Of a stretch of DNA of 64,000 bases, positions 17,441 to 25,111 are shown piece by piece. Origin of the DNA: Planctomycetia bacterium (GTDB lineage: Bacteria > Planctomycetota > Planctomycetia > Pirellulales > Thermoguttaceae); NCBI GenBank assembly GCA_030539295.1, contig JAUNSJ010000003.1:124001-188000 (forward strand), read 5' to 3'. The position numbers were made by a program, and so were the translations under genes. Below the pieces are notes generated by a model. The model saw only the letters and a program-made list of their open reading frames with translations. It was not told the origin of the DNA and made no database searches. Position 1 is the first letter of the stretch, and the number at the start of each line of letters is the position of its first letter.

Positions 17441-18459
17441 AATCAGCAATTTATACAGGAAAAGAGAAAATGGAGATTCGGGACGCCGCGCCTGTCGCCC
17501 CGAACGACGATGAAGTGCGTCTGGTCGTTGCCTGGTGCGGAATATGCGGGACCGACCTGCATATCTTTCACGGACGCATGGACAAACGTGTTGCCATACC
17601 GCAGGTCATTGGTCACGAGATGTCCGGTACCGTCGTTGAGGTCGGGCGCAAGGTAACGAACTGGCAGCCAGGCGACCGCGTCGTTGTGCGTCCGCTCGAC
17701 TGGTGTGGCGACTGCCCCGCATGCCGCGCAGGGCACAGCCACGTCTGTATGAACCTGAAATTTATGGGTATCGACAGTATCGGCGCATTTCAGGAGAGCT
17801 GGACCGTTAAGGCACGCACCTTGCATCGCGTGCCCGATAACCTCGACCTGAAGACCGCGGCTCTCGTCGAACCGCTTGCCGTGGCCTGTCACGACGTACG
17901 CACGGCCGAGCTGGCTCCGAACGAATTCGCACTCGTGCAAGGGGCAGGTCCAATCGGGCTGCTTATCGCTCTGGTTGCTCGCGCCCAAGGGATACGCGTT
18001 CTCCTTTCGGAAATCAATCCAAATCGTCTCGCTCTTGCCCGGCAGTTGGGATTCGAAGCGGTCAATCCGATGGAGACCGACCTGGTCGCACTCGTGAATG
18101 AACGAACCGATGGTGCCGGGGCCGACGCACTCTTTGAAGTGACAGCCAGCATGCCTGGCGCTGCGAGTATGACGCAGACCGTACGCGTGCGTGGTAAAAT
18201 TGTCCTCGTAGGCATCTTCAGTACCCCGGCCCCGGTCGATTTACACCGATTCTTCTGGCGCGAGCTGCGCCTGCTCGGTGCGCGACTGTATACGCCTGAC
18301 GATTTCGACCAGGCACTCGCACTGGCCGATACCGGAAATATGCCCCTGGATTGCGTGATTACCAATACATTCCCGCTCGACCAGATCCAAACGGCGTTCG
18401 CCTCACTGGCGGGTAATCCGACAGCGGTCAAGACGCTCATTCAATGTTCACAAAGTTAG
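17437..18459 (+). CDS. Zinc-dependent medium-chain alcohol/polyol dehydrogenase
   Basis: The 340-residue protein has catalytic-zinc motifs CGICGTDLHIF and GHEMSGTVVEVG, a structural-zinc loop with four cysteines (CGDCPACRAGHSHVC, about 89-103) and the NAD-binding VQGAGPIGLLIAL. Family relatives oxidise polyols, threonine, butanediol or galactonate-type substrates. Both zinc sites look intact. It starts inside the end of the transporter gene (ATGA overlap) and is followed by kduD, so a sugar-acid or polyol oxidation step is likely. Exact substrate unknown. Confidence 0.92.
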   Translation: MKSAIYTGKEKMEIRDAAPVAPNDDEVRLVVAWCGICGTDLHIFHGRMDKRVAIPQVIGHEMSGTVVEVGRKVTNWQPGDRVVVRPLDWCGDCPACRAGHSHVCMNLKFMGIDSIGAFQESWTVKARTLHRVPDNLDLKTAALVEPLAVACHDVRTAELAPNEFALVQGAGPIGLLIALVARAQGIRVLLSEINPNRLALARQLGFEAVNPMETDLVALVNERTDGAGADALFEVTASMPGAASMTQTVRVRGKIVLVGIFSTPAPVDLHRFFWRELRLLGARLYTPDDFDQALALADTGNMPLDCVITNTFPLDQIQTAFASLAGNPTAVKTLIQCSQS

Positions 18460-18502
18460 CAGAAGTTCACAACATTAGTCAGAGTACACAAATTCTGAAT
18501 TT
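18446..18502 (+). repeat. Three tandem 19-bp degenerate direct repeats before kduD
   Basis: GTTCACAAAGTTAGCAGAA (18446), GTTCACAACATTAGTCAGA (18465) and GTACACAAATTCTGAAT (18484) follow with an exact 19-base period. The first overlaps the end of the dehydrogenase gene. They end about 40 bases before the kduD start and could be a regulator site. Their presence could also reflect simple slippage. Confidence 0.55.
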
Positions 18503-18539
18503 ACAATAAAGAAATTTAAAAAAAGAGAAAAAACAAAAA

Positions 18540-19307
18540 ATGGAAAAGAATATGTTTTCGCTTGCCGGTAAGACAGCTCTGGTTACCGGTTGCCGACGTG
18601 GAATTGGTTTGGGTATGGCCGAAGCGCTCGCGGAGTACGGAGCGGATATCGTAGGCGTGAGTGCCCAATTAGAGCCGCAAGGGAGCCAGGTCGCAACGGC
18701 CGTTGAATCGTTCGGACGCATGTTCACGGGCTATCGCTGCGATTTCGCGGACCGCCAGGCCGTTAAAAACCTGATAGAACAGGTCCAGGCCAATCATCCG
18801 CAAATCGACATTCTCGTGAATAACGCAGGAACCATTTTACGCAAGCCGGCCGCGGAGCATCCGGACGAATATTGGGACCAGGTTATAAATGTCAACCTGA
18901 ACGCGTCGTTTTTACTGGCACGCTCCTTCGGCCAACTCATGCTCCAGCGCGGTTACGGCAAGATGATTTTCACCGCGTCCCTCCTGACGTTTCAGGGTGG
19001 AATTACCGTGCCCGGCTACGCGGCCAGTAAAGGGGCGATCGGCCAACTCGTAAAAGCCCTGGCCAACGAATGGGCAGGGCAAGGCGTCAACGTCAACGGA
19101 ATTGCACCCGGATACATTGCCACGGACAATACGGCCGCACTGCGAGAAAACGCAACCCGAAGCCGGCAGATTCTCGAACGCATACCCGCTGGCCGCTGGG
19201 GACTCCCGAACGACCTCAAAGGCCCGACCGTCTTTCTCGCCTCCGCCGCTTCTGATTACGTCGACGGTATTATTCTCCCCGTTGACGGCGGATGGCTCGC
19301 CCGATAA
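18540..19307 (+). CDS. kduD: 2-deoxy-D-gluconate 3-dehydrogenase / 2,5-diketo-type reductase KduD (SDR)
   Basis: The 255-residue short-chain dehydrogenase matches KduD closely at MFSLAGKTALVTGCRRGIG, DILVNNAG, SLLTFQGGITVPGYAASKGA (catalytic Ser, Tyr and Lys), NEWAGQGVNVNGIAPGY and IPAGRWGLPNDLKGPTVFLASAASDYV, ending VDGGWLAR. KduD interconverts 3-deoxy-glycero-2,5-hexodiulosonate and 2-keto-3-deoxygluconate in uronate or pectin breakdown. The start at 18540 is preceded by AAAGAGAAAA; ATG at 18552 is the alternative. It follows the BASS transporter and zinc dehydrogenase genes. The next enzyme, a KDG kinase-like protein, lies at 37608. Confidence 0.9.
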   Translation: MEKNMFSLAGKTALVTGCRRGIGLGMAEALAEYGADIVGVSAQLEPQGSQVATAVESFGRMFTGYRCDFADRQAVKNLIEQVQANHPQIDILVNNAGTILRKPAAEHPDEYWDQVINVNLNASFLLARSFGQLMLQRGYGKMIFTASLLTFQGGITVPGYAASKGAIGQLVKALANEWAGQGVNVNGIAPGYIATDNTAALRENATRSRQILERIPAGRWGLPNDLKGPTVFLASAASDYVDGIILPVDGGWLAR

Positions 19308-19411
19308 TTTTTTACCAGTGCGCGTTCCGTGACCTTACTCCGGAACGCGTTTCTTTTAATAACGGGACAGTATTCGCCCGGCGTCTGAACTCAGGTCATC
19401 GGCTTTTCTTT

Positions 19412-20794
19412 TCAAAAATTGTCAGACGGCGCACGGGTACATTTCGCTGCTTTACAGTAGACACGCGTATTCTGACAGCTTAGCGAATTATCCGCGAGAT
19501 AATCGTTCTTTTCGTGGAGCGACCGTCCGGGACAGAAGGCACAGAAACTCGCTATATCACACTTTTTACACTTCTCGCAACGATTTTTCCGGACAAGACT
19601 GCGCACGTATTTTATCTGTTCTCCGTTTACTATTTCCTCAAGAGTGCTTTCTCGAAGTTCCCCTAAGGGAAAGAGAAAATTCATGCACGGCAAGACGGTT
19701 CCGCTCGGACTGACGTCGAAGACCCCGTGACCGGCACTGCACATGGAATCCAAATCAGTAAAACGTTGCGTAAACTGACAGAGCGATACATCCCTATCTT
19801 GCATGATTGTGTACATGCATTCGTCGTCGAGTCGCCATTGGATCGGTTCCTTGTAACCGGCCGGCTTCTGGATTATGCCCAGTTCGATCTGTAACGTGGC
19901 GCCCAAGTCCCGGGCGAGCGCGGCCATCTTTCTATGCTCGTTAAAATTCGCCTTCATGAGCGGCATTCTTATGACACTGGGAATATCCAGATTTTTGAAA
20001 TTTTTCAGACATTCGACTGCCTTGTCCCAAGAGCCAGGCACGCTCGTTATGCCGTCGTGTATTTCGGCGCTCGCGGCGTAAACGGAGCATTGAATACCTC
20101 GCGGATGAAACGCCGCCAGACGCTGTGCAAGCACGGGGTCCGAGAGAACCTGGCCGTTTGTCGAGATGTCGATTGCGATGTGAAGGCGGTGAAATTCCGC
20201 TACAATTTCCCAAAAGCCGGGGTGAGCGAGCGGGTCACCGGCCAAAATAACGCGCAACAGGCCCAAGGCACGTGCCTGTCGCGCAAAGTGGATCCAATCG
20301 TGCGTCGTTAAAACTTCGGCGCTTGCAGGACGTGGATTGTCCTCGTGCAGACACCTCGGCCGACAACTGTACGTTAATTCACAACTGGCTAGTGTGAGTC
20401 GGTCTTTTTGATTGCATATGTCGAAAAATCGCTGTTCGTCCAAGGAGTCCCTGACCGCGTCCAGCGAAAGCAACGGTGCCCGCGACGCAAGTTCGGCTGT
20501 CTCGCCCCCGATAACGAAAAATTTCGGCAAATATTCGTCGAGAAAAGCCCCGATTTCCGCGTAGGTATTTTCGTCCGCGTTGATCTTGACCAGTCGGGCA
20601 TGAATCTGATTGAGAACCTCGGGGATCGACTGACCGTTCAGTAGAGGCGCCATAATACGCGCCGCGTCGCCTTCAAAATGAAAAAACTCATGCGTCTTGA
20701 GCTGAATAACCGCCACCTCCGGCCGGTCCGTATCCAGGTCATAGACTCCGAAAGCAACGTCCTCACGAACGGAAAAGAGAGAAGCAGCGGTCAT
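19412..20794 (-). CDS. Radical SAM/SPASM protein with PqqD-like N-terminus and altered cluster motif
   Basis: The 460-residue protein has a PqqD-like region (about 1-95), a radical-SAM-like core (about 130-330) and a SPASM domain. The SPASM half is rich in cysteine (C352, C370, C406, C409, C412, C418, C421, C440, C447) and would hold auxiliary iron-sulfur clusters. The core motif reads SCRPRCLHE (144-151): CxxxCxx followed by Glu (GAG), where the third cysteine is normally required. The usual GGEP segment is AGDP. Relatives modify ribosomal peptides. GGGGGAG gives a good ribosome site. It may be a catalytically altered or inactive enzyme; a sequencing change would need to alter the whole codon. 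Confidence 0.8.
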   Translation of the reverse strand: MTAASLFSVREDVAFGVYDLDTDRPEVAVIQLKTHEFFHFEGDAARIMAPLLNGQSIPEVLNQIHARLVKINADENTYAEIGAFLDEYLPKFFVIGGETAELASRAPLLSLDAVRDSLDEQRFFDICNQKDRLTLASCELTYSCRPRCLHEDNPRPASAEVLTTHDWIHFARQARALGLLRVILAGDPLAHPGFWEIVAEFHRLHIAIDISTNGQVLSDPVLAQRLAAFHPRGIQCSVYAASAEIHDGITSVPGSWDKAVECLKNFKNLDIPSVIRMPLMKANFNEHRKMAALARDLGATLQIELGIIQKPAGYKEPIQWRLDDECMYTIMQDRDVSLCQFTQRFTDLDSMCSAGHGVFDVSPSGTVLPCMNFLFPLGELRESTLEEIVNGEQIKYVRSLVRKNRCEKCKKCDIASFCAFCPGRSLHEKNDYLADNSLSCQNTRVYCKAAKCTRAPSDNF

Positions 20795-20999
20795 TGGTAG
20801 ACTCCCCCGGTCCTGTTCGGAATGAAATTTGTTGTAAAATTTTGCCTCTGCCCCGGAAAAAAACCTAAGCCGCCACCTGAACAGGGATTTTTGTAGAATA
20901 AGGAGTGTTTTTGAAACAATAAAAGCGGGGACGCCGCCCTCTTTTTTGCGTACTTTAGCCGAAACGGGTTGAACAAGAAAGGCGAAAGAGTCGGCGAAG

Positions 21000-21095
21000 T
21001 CAGAGAACCAGCCTGAAGGAAAAATTCGGCCAGTTTACCCCCCCCCCCCACGTTATCAAGGCAAGGTAAAAAACAAAAAAATGGGCTGTTACCAT
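21000..21095 (-). CDS. Candidate 31-residue hydrophobic peptide containing the G tract
   Basis: On the minus strand ATG (plus 21093-21095) follows GGGAG by five bases, a normal spacing. The 31 codons encode a mostly hydrophobic peptide with three glycines made by the 12-G tract, ending at TGA (21000-21002). It lies about 110 bases after a strong promoter and 200 bases before the radical SAM/SPASM gene, the place where a modified-peptide precursor would be expected. It has no conserved motif I recognise, so it may be chance. Change in tract length would shift its frame. Confidence 0.25.
   Translation of the reverse strand: MVTAHFFVFYLALITWGGGVNWPNFSFRLVL
21038..21049. repeat. Homopolymer of 12 cytosines
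   Basis: Twelve consecutive C on the plus strand, unlike anything else seen in the window. Such tracts vary in length by slippage and are also a common assembly error. Confidence 0.7.
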
Positions 21096-21213
21096 TGTAT
21101 CTCCCGCATAAAATCTTCCATTTGCACGGAGCTGTTTTGTGAAATAGGGCCCTATAATAAATTACGCCGCGAAGCCACCAAGCAACTCGCCCCCGCCCCA
21201 TCTGGACATTTTG

Positions 21214-21241
21214 ATTATATTCACGAGTATTATTTTGTCAA
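21214..21241 (-). promoter_or_regulatory. Strong sigma-70-type promoter reading toward the radical SAM gene
   Basis: On the minus strand a consensus TTGACA (plus 21236-21241), 16 bases, and a perfect TATAAT (plus 21214-21219). Transcription would begin near 21207, about 410 bases before the radical SAM start, an unusually long leader. Confidence 0.7.
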
Positions 21242-21398
21242 GGCCGTGAAAATGCGTAGAAATCCGAGGGCAAAGCCTGTTCAAAAAGTTTGGCGGGGCG
21301 AGGAGGTGCTTTTCAAAAGCCCCCCACGAAAAAAACACCCTATCCGTGATAACCGCGACGCCATTCCGCTTGCCAACACCCCGACCCGCAAGCCGCCA

Positions 21399-22670
21399 TT
21401 ACCCCAAAGACTCTTCCGGAAACGAGAGCGGCTTTTCGCCGAGGGTAACGAGTCGGAAGGGGCCGAACGGGTGGGCCTTAAGCCAGAGATTAATGGTTTC
21501 ACAGGTAAGGGAATCGACCTTGTCCCGGAGTTCCGAGAGAGTTCGAATGCGACCGAACCGGAACCAGTCGCGGACAATAGCGCGACTTCGGGAGACAGAC
21601 GACTCCTGCTGCATAATCAGTCCGCTTTTGGTCTGTATTTTGAGTTTATCGAGTTCGTCGTCGGTTACACCGCCATCGGTCAGTTTACGCAGTTCGCTGA
21701 GAATCACATCGAGGGATTCCTGGGCCCGAGCGGCGGTCGTTCCGCAATAGCAGTAGACGGCGCCGCGGTCGCCCCGGACCAGAGTCGAGGCACTCACCGT
21801 ATAGCACAAACCACGCTTCTCGCGTACTTCCGTAAAAAGACGACTGCTCATTCCGCCACTAAGGGCATTGAGTGCACCGAGCAGCGGCCAGTAGTCGGAG
21901 TCGTTCGGAGTCAGGCCGGGACAGATGAGTCCGAGGTGCGTTTGCGAGGAATCGAACGGAATGTGACGCGTCAGTGTTGTGCGCTCCGTCTCGCGTGGCA
22001 GTGCCCTTGGTTCCGAGTGCCAGTCGCCGAACAGTGCGGCAATCTGGTCGCCGAGCGAATCCCAGTCGAACCGGCCGGCAACGCCCAAGATGGCACCTTC
22101 CGCATGCCAGTGACGTTGATAGTAATCGCGTATATCGTCTAGGGTTACGGCCGATAGACCCGCGGCGTCGCCGAACGCCGGACGCCCCCAGGGGGCAGGA
22201 AAATAGATCTGGTCAAGTTCGTTGAACAGTTTACCAGACGGGTCGTCTTCCAGTCCGACCAGCTCCTGCATGAGGGCCGCTCGCGCCGACTCCAACTCGT
22301 CCTCCGGAAAGACTGGACGACGCAGAAGGTCGGCAAAAAGCGGCAGGGCTTGGGGCAATTTGTCCGCAACCATAGCCTGACTAAAGACCGAATACGATTG
22401 AAAAACGTCTTCACTGGAATCGATACCCAGATTCTCCAAGGCGGCCAGGAATTCCCGATTCGAACGCTGGCCGGACCCTCGTGTGAGCATTTCCGCCGTC
22501 ATACCGGCCAGGCCAAGACGGTCTGCCGGGTCGTAAATCGTTCCAAAGGGGAGCAACAGGGTAAGCGACACGGACTCACACCAGTCCATTTGCTCGCCTA
22601 GCAGAACAAGACCGTTGTCGTAAAATCGTACTTTATTATTGGTATTCACTAAAATATCACATTCTGGCAC
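21399..22670 (-). CDS. M16-family peptidase homologue lacking the HxxEH zinc site
   Basis: Start is taken as GTG at 22670, four bases after the GNAT stop, giving 423 residues, the normal M16B size. An upstream start would only translate the GNAT gene out of frame. Where HFLEH is expected the sequence is GMTAE (about 56-60), so all three zinc/catalytic residues are missing. The C-terminal GGMSSRLFTEVREKRGLCYTV (the Arg/Tyr substrate motif) is intact. This is the pattern of the non-catalytic partner in two-subunit bacterial M16 enzymes. A catalytic partner is not in the window. It is probably co-transcribed with the acetyltransferase. Confidence 0.85.
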   Translation of the reverse strand: MPECDILVNTNNKVRFYDNGLVLLGEQMDWCESVSLTLLLPFGTIYDPADRLGLAGMTAEMLTRGSGQRSNREFLAALENLGIDSSEDVFQSYSVFSQAMVADKLPQALPLFADLLRRPVFPEDELESARAALMQELVGLEDDPSGKLFNELDQIYFPAPWGRPAFGDAAGLSAVTLDDIRDYYQRHWHAEGAILGVAGRFDWDSLGDQIAALFGDWHSEPRALPRETERTTLTRHIPFDSSQTHLGLICPGLTPNDSDYWPLLGALNALSGGMSSRLFTEVREKRGLCYTVSASTLVRGDRGAVYCYCGTTAARAQESLDVILSELRKLTDGGVTDDELDKLKIQTKSGLIMQQESSVSRSRAIVRDWFRFGRIRTLSELRDKVDSLTCETINLWLKAHPFGPFRLVTLGEKPLSFPEESLG

Positions 22671-22674
22671 GTTT

Positions 22675-23244
22675 TTAGTCGAGCCAGGTTTCTTTGTAAA
22701 TAGTTTGAAAAATATCGAAACCGACTTTGCGGTACAGTTGCAAGGCAGGTCGGTTCTCCGCGGTGACCTCCAGGGTGACCTTCTGGCATCCGGACTCCAG
22801 GAATCCGCAGAGTGACCGGCGGAGGACTGCTTCGGCGAGTCCGCGTCGGCGAGCCGAGGCCAGAACGGCCAGGTTCTGTATCTCACCGATATGCGTAGAG
22901 CCGCGCAGGCCCTGGATCGTTGCGTAGTATTCAAATCCGCCACCAGAAACGACTTGCGCAACGAGCCAGCAAGATTTCGGCAGGAATTTCGCGTTTCCAC
23001 ATACCTGACGCATCAGGCGCAGACAGGAGTCGAACCGGCGAAATGTGGGAAAGATCAGGGAATCCAACTCGCCTCGGAAGCCAAGATAGACCATGCGGGC
23101 ATGGTCGTCCACGAACCGGGGATGCCACGGAATCCAGACGAAATTCGGCGGTAATTCCGTTTCATAAACCGGTTGCGCGACCAGATTGTATACCATCTGA
23201 TACCGCTTAACGTAGTGTAATTTGTCCTGCTGGGAACGTTGCAT
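22675..23244 (-). CDS. GNAT-family N-acetyltransferase
   Basis: The 189-residue protein carries IGEIQNLAVLASARRRGLAEAVLRRSL (about 125-151), the acetyl-CoA-binding core with the R/Q-x-x-G-x-A pattern, followed by VTLEVTAENRPALQLYRKVGFDIF, the typical strand 5 / helix 4 end of GNAT proteins. The first 110 residues are specific to this protein and would make the acceptor site, which cannot be predicted. The start has no strong Shine-Dalgarno. The gene directly precedes the M16-like gene with a four-base gap. Confidence 0.85.
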   Translation of the reverse strand: MQRSQQDKLHYVKRYQMVYNLVAQPVYETELPPNFVWIPWHPRFVDDHARMVYLGFRGELDSLIFPTFRRFDSCLRLMRQVCGNAKFLPKSCWLVAQVVSGGGFEYYATIQGLRGSTHIGEIQNLAVLASARRRGLAEAVLRRSLCGFLESGCQKVTLEVTAENRPALQLYRKVGFDIFQTIYKETWLD

Positions 23245-23643
23245 GTCTACACCCGACGACTAACCCAAGGAAAGCGGCCGCTTCCCCATTTTTTCCTCCA
23301 ATTCTCTATTCTACCCCCGTTTAACCAAAAGAACAGGTCCCAGCCCGAAAATTTGATGTCAAATTTTATACCGCTCCGTTCCCGGCCGGCCAGCAGTCCG
23401 AAATTCGTCTCTCGCAATAAAATTTAAGGTGCACCCCGGCCGGGGGGTGTTCAGCCCGGATTTATCTGTTATAATGGTGAAAATGATTCGTTCCCTGACT
23501 CCCGATATTGATAGGGTTGTCGGGGTTCCCTCCAGGCACAACGGTTTTGCTGCCTGAGTATGTGTTGTTATGAGTACCTCGAACCGGGAAACAAAACGAG
23601 ATCGGTACTTAACGTTTTGATTGCTAGTTCAGAAAGGTTGTTT
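23245..23643. other. Intergenic region with the rplU promoter and leader
   Basis: A TATAAT sits at 23470-23475 with a poor -35 (TGTTCA, 23448-23453). A GC-rich inverted repeat (CACCCCGGC / CGGGGGGTG, 23432-23449) lies just upstream. The leader to rplU is about 165 bases and could carry L21 autoregulation, but no known motif was recognised. Confidence 0.45.
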
Positions 23644-23964
23644 ATGTACGCGATTTTTAAAGATGGTGGACATCAGTATCGGGCCGAAGTCGGTAAGGAA
23701 CTTTATGTAGACGTTCGAGAGATTGAGCCGGGTACGGAGCTTGTCTTCGACCAGGTTATGCTCGTTTCGGGCGAAAAAGGGACGCTTATCGGTCAGCCGC
23801 TGGTTGCTGGTGCCCAGATTACGGCGGAAGTTATGTGCAAGGCGAAGGGTCCGAAACTGGTCATTCGCTGGTTCCGTCGCCGTAAGAACAGTCGTAAAAA
23901 GACGGGACATCGCCAGACCTATATTAAGGTCAAGGTGAAAAAGATTGTTGCGCCGCAAGCATAA
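23644..23964 (+). CDS. rplU: Large ribosomal subunit protein bL21
   Basis: From ATG at 23644 (MYAIFKDGGHQYRAEVGKEL) the product has 106 residues, standard for bL21. VLVSGEKG-type loop and the basic FRRRKNSRKKTGHRQTYIKVKVKKI segment that binds 23S rRNA are present. GAAAGG is the ribosome site. The in-frame extension upstream to 23560 is not conserved in character. rpmA, which usually follows rplU, is absent here; a terminator comes right after and the next gene is metabolic. Confidence 0.97.
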   Translation: MYAIFKDGGHQYRAEVGKELYVDVREIEPGTELVFDQVMLVSGEKGTLIGQPLVAGAQITAEVMCKAKGPKLVIRWFRRRKNSRKKTGHRQTYIKVKVKKIVAPQA

Positions 23965-24009
23965 GCGAGCGGACTGGTTCCTGCTGGTCCGATAAGGATA
24001 GGGATTGTG

Positions 24010-24052
24010 CCCGGGATGAGAAGGCAAAACTTCGCGTTCCGGGTTATTTTTT
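24010..24052 (+). terminator. Intrinsic terminator after rplU
   Basis: CCCGG (24010-24014) pairs with CCGGG (24039-24043), with AGAAG/CTTC inside, followed at once by TTATTTTTT (24044-24052). Confidence 0.7.
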
Positions 24053-24168
24053 GGGCGGGAACGACCGATTATAGTGGCATTGCGGTCTTGGGTACAATAT
24101 AGAGACATAATATATAATAGAGTCGTTTCGAGAGAATCAAAAGCGAACGAGAAGAATGGAGAGCCGAG

Positions 24169-25062
24169 ATGGACGAACGAATTTCACAATGGCTGGCTGA
24201 CGGACCCCTGGTCATAGACGGCGGTTGGGGTACACAATTACAGCTTCGCGGTCTACCGCTGGGAATGCAGCCGGACCTGTGGAATCTGGAGAATCCGGAA
24301 GCCGTCTCGGCGGTTGCCCGTGCCTACGTAGAGGCGGGCAGCGATATCATTTTAAGTAATACGTTTGGTGCGAACCGGTTCGTTCTGGCTCAGTGCGGCG
24401 CGGCGGAGCGGGTGCATGACATCAATCTGGCGGGTGCAAAGGTATCGCGAGAGGCGGCCGACGCAGCGACCGGTCGCACGGTGCGTGTTTTTGCCTCAAT
24501 GGGTCCGTCCGGGAAACTTCTTATGACCGGCGAGGTTTCGGAAGAGGAACTTTTCGACGCGTTTAAGGAGCAGGCGAACGCTATTGCCCAGGCGGGTGTG
24601 GACGCCTTTGTCGTTGAAACGATGAGTGACCCACAGGAAGCGGCGCTGGCCATACGTGCGGCGAAGACGACCGGCCGTCCTGTGGTCGGGTCCATGACGT
24701 TTGACTCGGGTAAGAATAAGGATCGTACCATGATGGGTACGACGATCGAGCAGGCGGTAAAAGCGCTGACCGCCGCTGGGGCCGACGCAGTGGGCGCGAA
24801 TTGCGGACAGGGAATCGACGGATTTATTCCGTTGTGCCAGCGATTTCGTGCGGCGACGGAGCTTCCGCTCTGGATGAAAGGGAATGCGGGCTTGCCGGAA
24901 ATGCGTGATGGGCAGACGGTCTATTCGCAGACGCCGGAAGCCTTTGCGGAAAAGGCGAAATTACTTCTGGACGAAGGGGCGTCCTTTATTGGCGGCTGCT
25001 GCGGGACGACTCCGGACTATATTCGGGAACTTCGGAAGCTGCTGCCAGTGCGTGCGAGGTAA
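24169..25062 (+). CDS. Homocysteine S-methyltransferase domain protein (MetH module-1/BHMT type)
   Basis: The 297-residue protein reads LVIDGGWGTQLQLRGL at the start, then SNTFGANRF, GANCGQG (about 209-214) and GGCCGTTPDYIREL near the end. The cysteines of GANCG and GGCC are the zinc ligands of the homocysteine methyltransferase barrel. It is a stand-alone domain: no cobalamin, folate or reactivation modules follow. It could transfer a methyl group from S-methylmethionine, betaine or a corrinoid partner to homocysteine. The ATG is preceded by GAGAGCCGAG. A weak TATAAT is at 24113-24118. Confidence 0.88.
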   Translation: MDERISQWLADGPLVIDGGWGTQLQLRGLPLGMQPDLWNLENPEAVSAVARAYVEAGSDIILSNTFGANRFVLAQCGAAERVHDINLAGAKVSREAADAATGRTVRVFASMGPSGKLLMTGEVSEEELFDAFKEQANAIAQAGVDAFVVETMSDPQEAALAIRAAKTTGRPVVGSMTFDSGKNKDRTMMGTTIEQAVKALTAAGADAVGANCGQGIDGFIPLCQRFRAATELPLWMKGNAGLPEMRDGQTVYSQTPEAFAEKAKLLLDEGASFIGGCCGTTPDYIRELRKLLPVRAR

Positions 25063-25070
25063 GGATCGGG

Positions 25071-25106
25071 GGCGAGTCGAAACGAAGGGGCGAGTTGAAA
25101 CGGAGG
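25071..25106 (+). repeat. Two imperfect 18-bp tandem repeats between genes
   Basis: GGCGAGTCGAAACGAAGG (25071-25088) and GGCGAGTTGAAACGGAGG (25089-25106) repeat back to back in the gap before the next gene. The second copy supplies the GGAGG ribosome site. Probably a small slippage duplication. Confidence 0.6.
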
Positions 25107-25111
25107 GGCCA

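Larger units (their letters stand above)
20795..21398. other. 604-base region upstream of the radical SAM gene
   Basis: It holds a strong leftward promoter (21214-21241), a 12-base C tract (G on the transcribed strand), and a small leftward frame with its own ribosome site at 21000-21095. A longer leftward frame (20791-21201, 136 codons) ends in an ATGA overlap with the radical SAM start, but its composition is poor and it has no ribosome site. Nothing recognisable was found on the plus strand. Confidence 0.5.

Noticed and set aside
18446-18502. Tandem repeats as a CRISPR array
   Set aside because: Units are 19 bases with no spacers and degenerate; no cas genes in the window.
20791-21201. 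136-codon leftward frame as a certain gene
   Set aside because: It has an ATGA overlap with the radical SAM start but no ribosome site, almost no acidic residues and poly-G in the middle; kept only as part of a finding.
22671-23000. N-terminal extension of the M16-like protein
   Set aside because: These codons lie over the GNAT gene in another frame and show no M16 content.
24884-25111. Extended N-terminus for the epimerase-like protein
   Set aside because: The region overlaps the end of the methyltransferase gene and contains the 18-bp repeats; ATG at 25112 has the better ribosome site.
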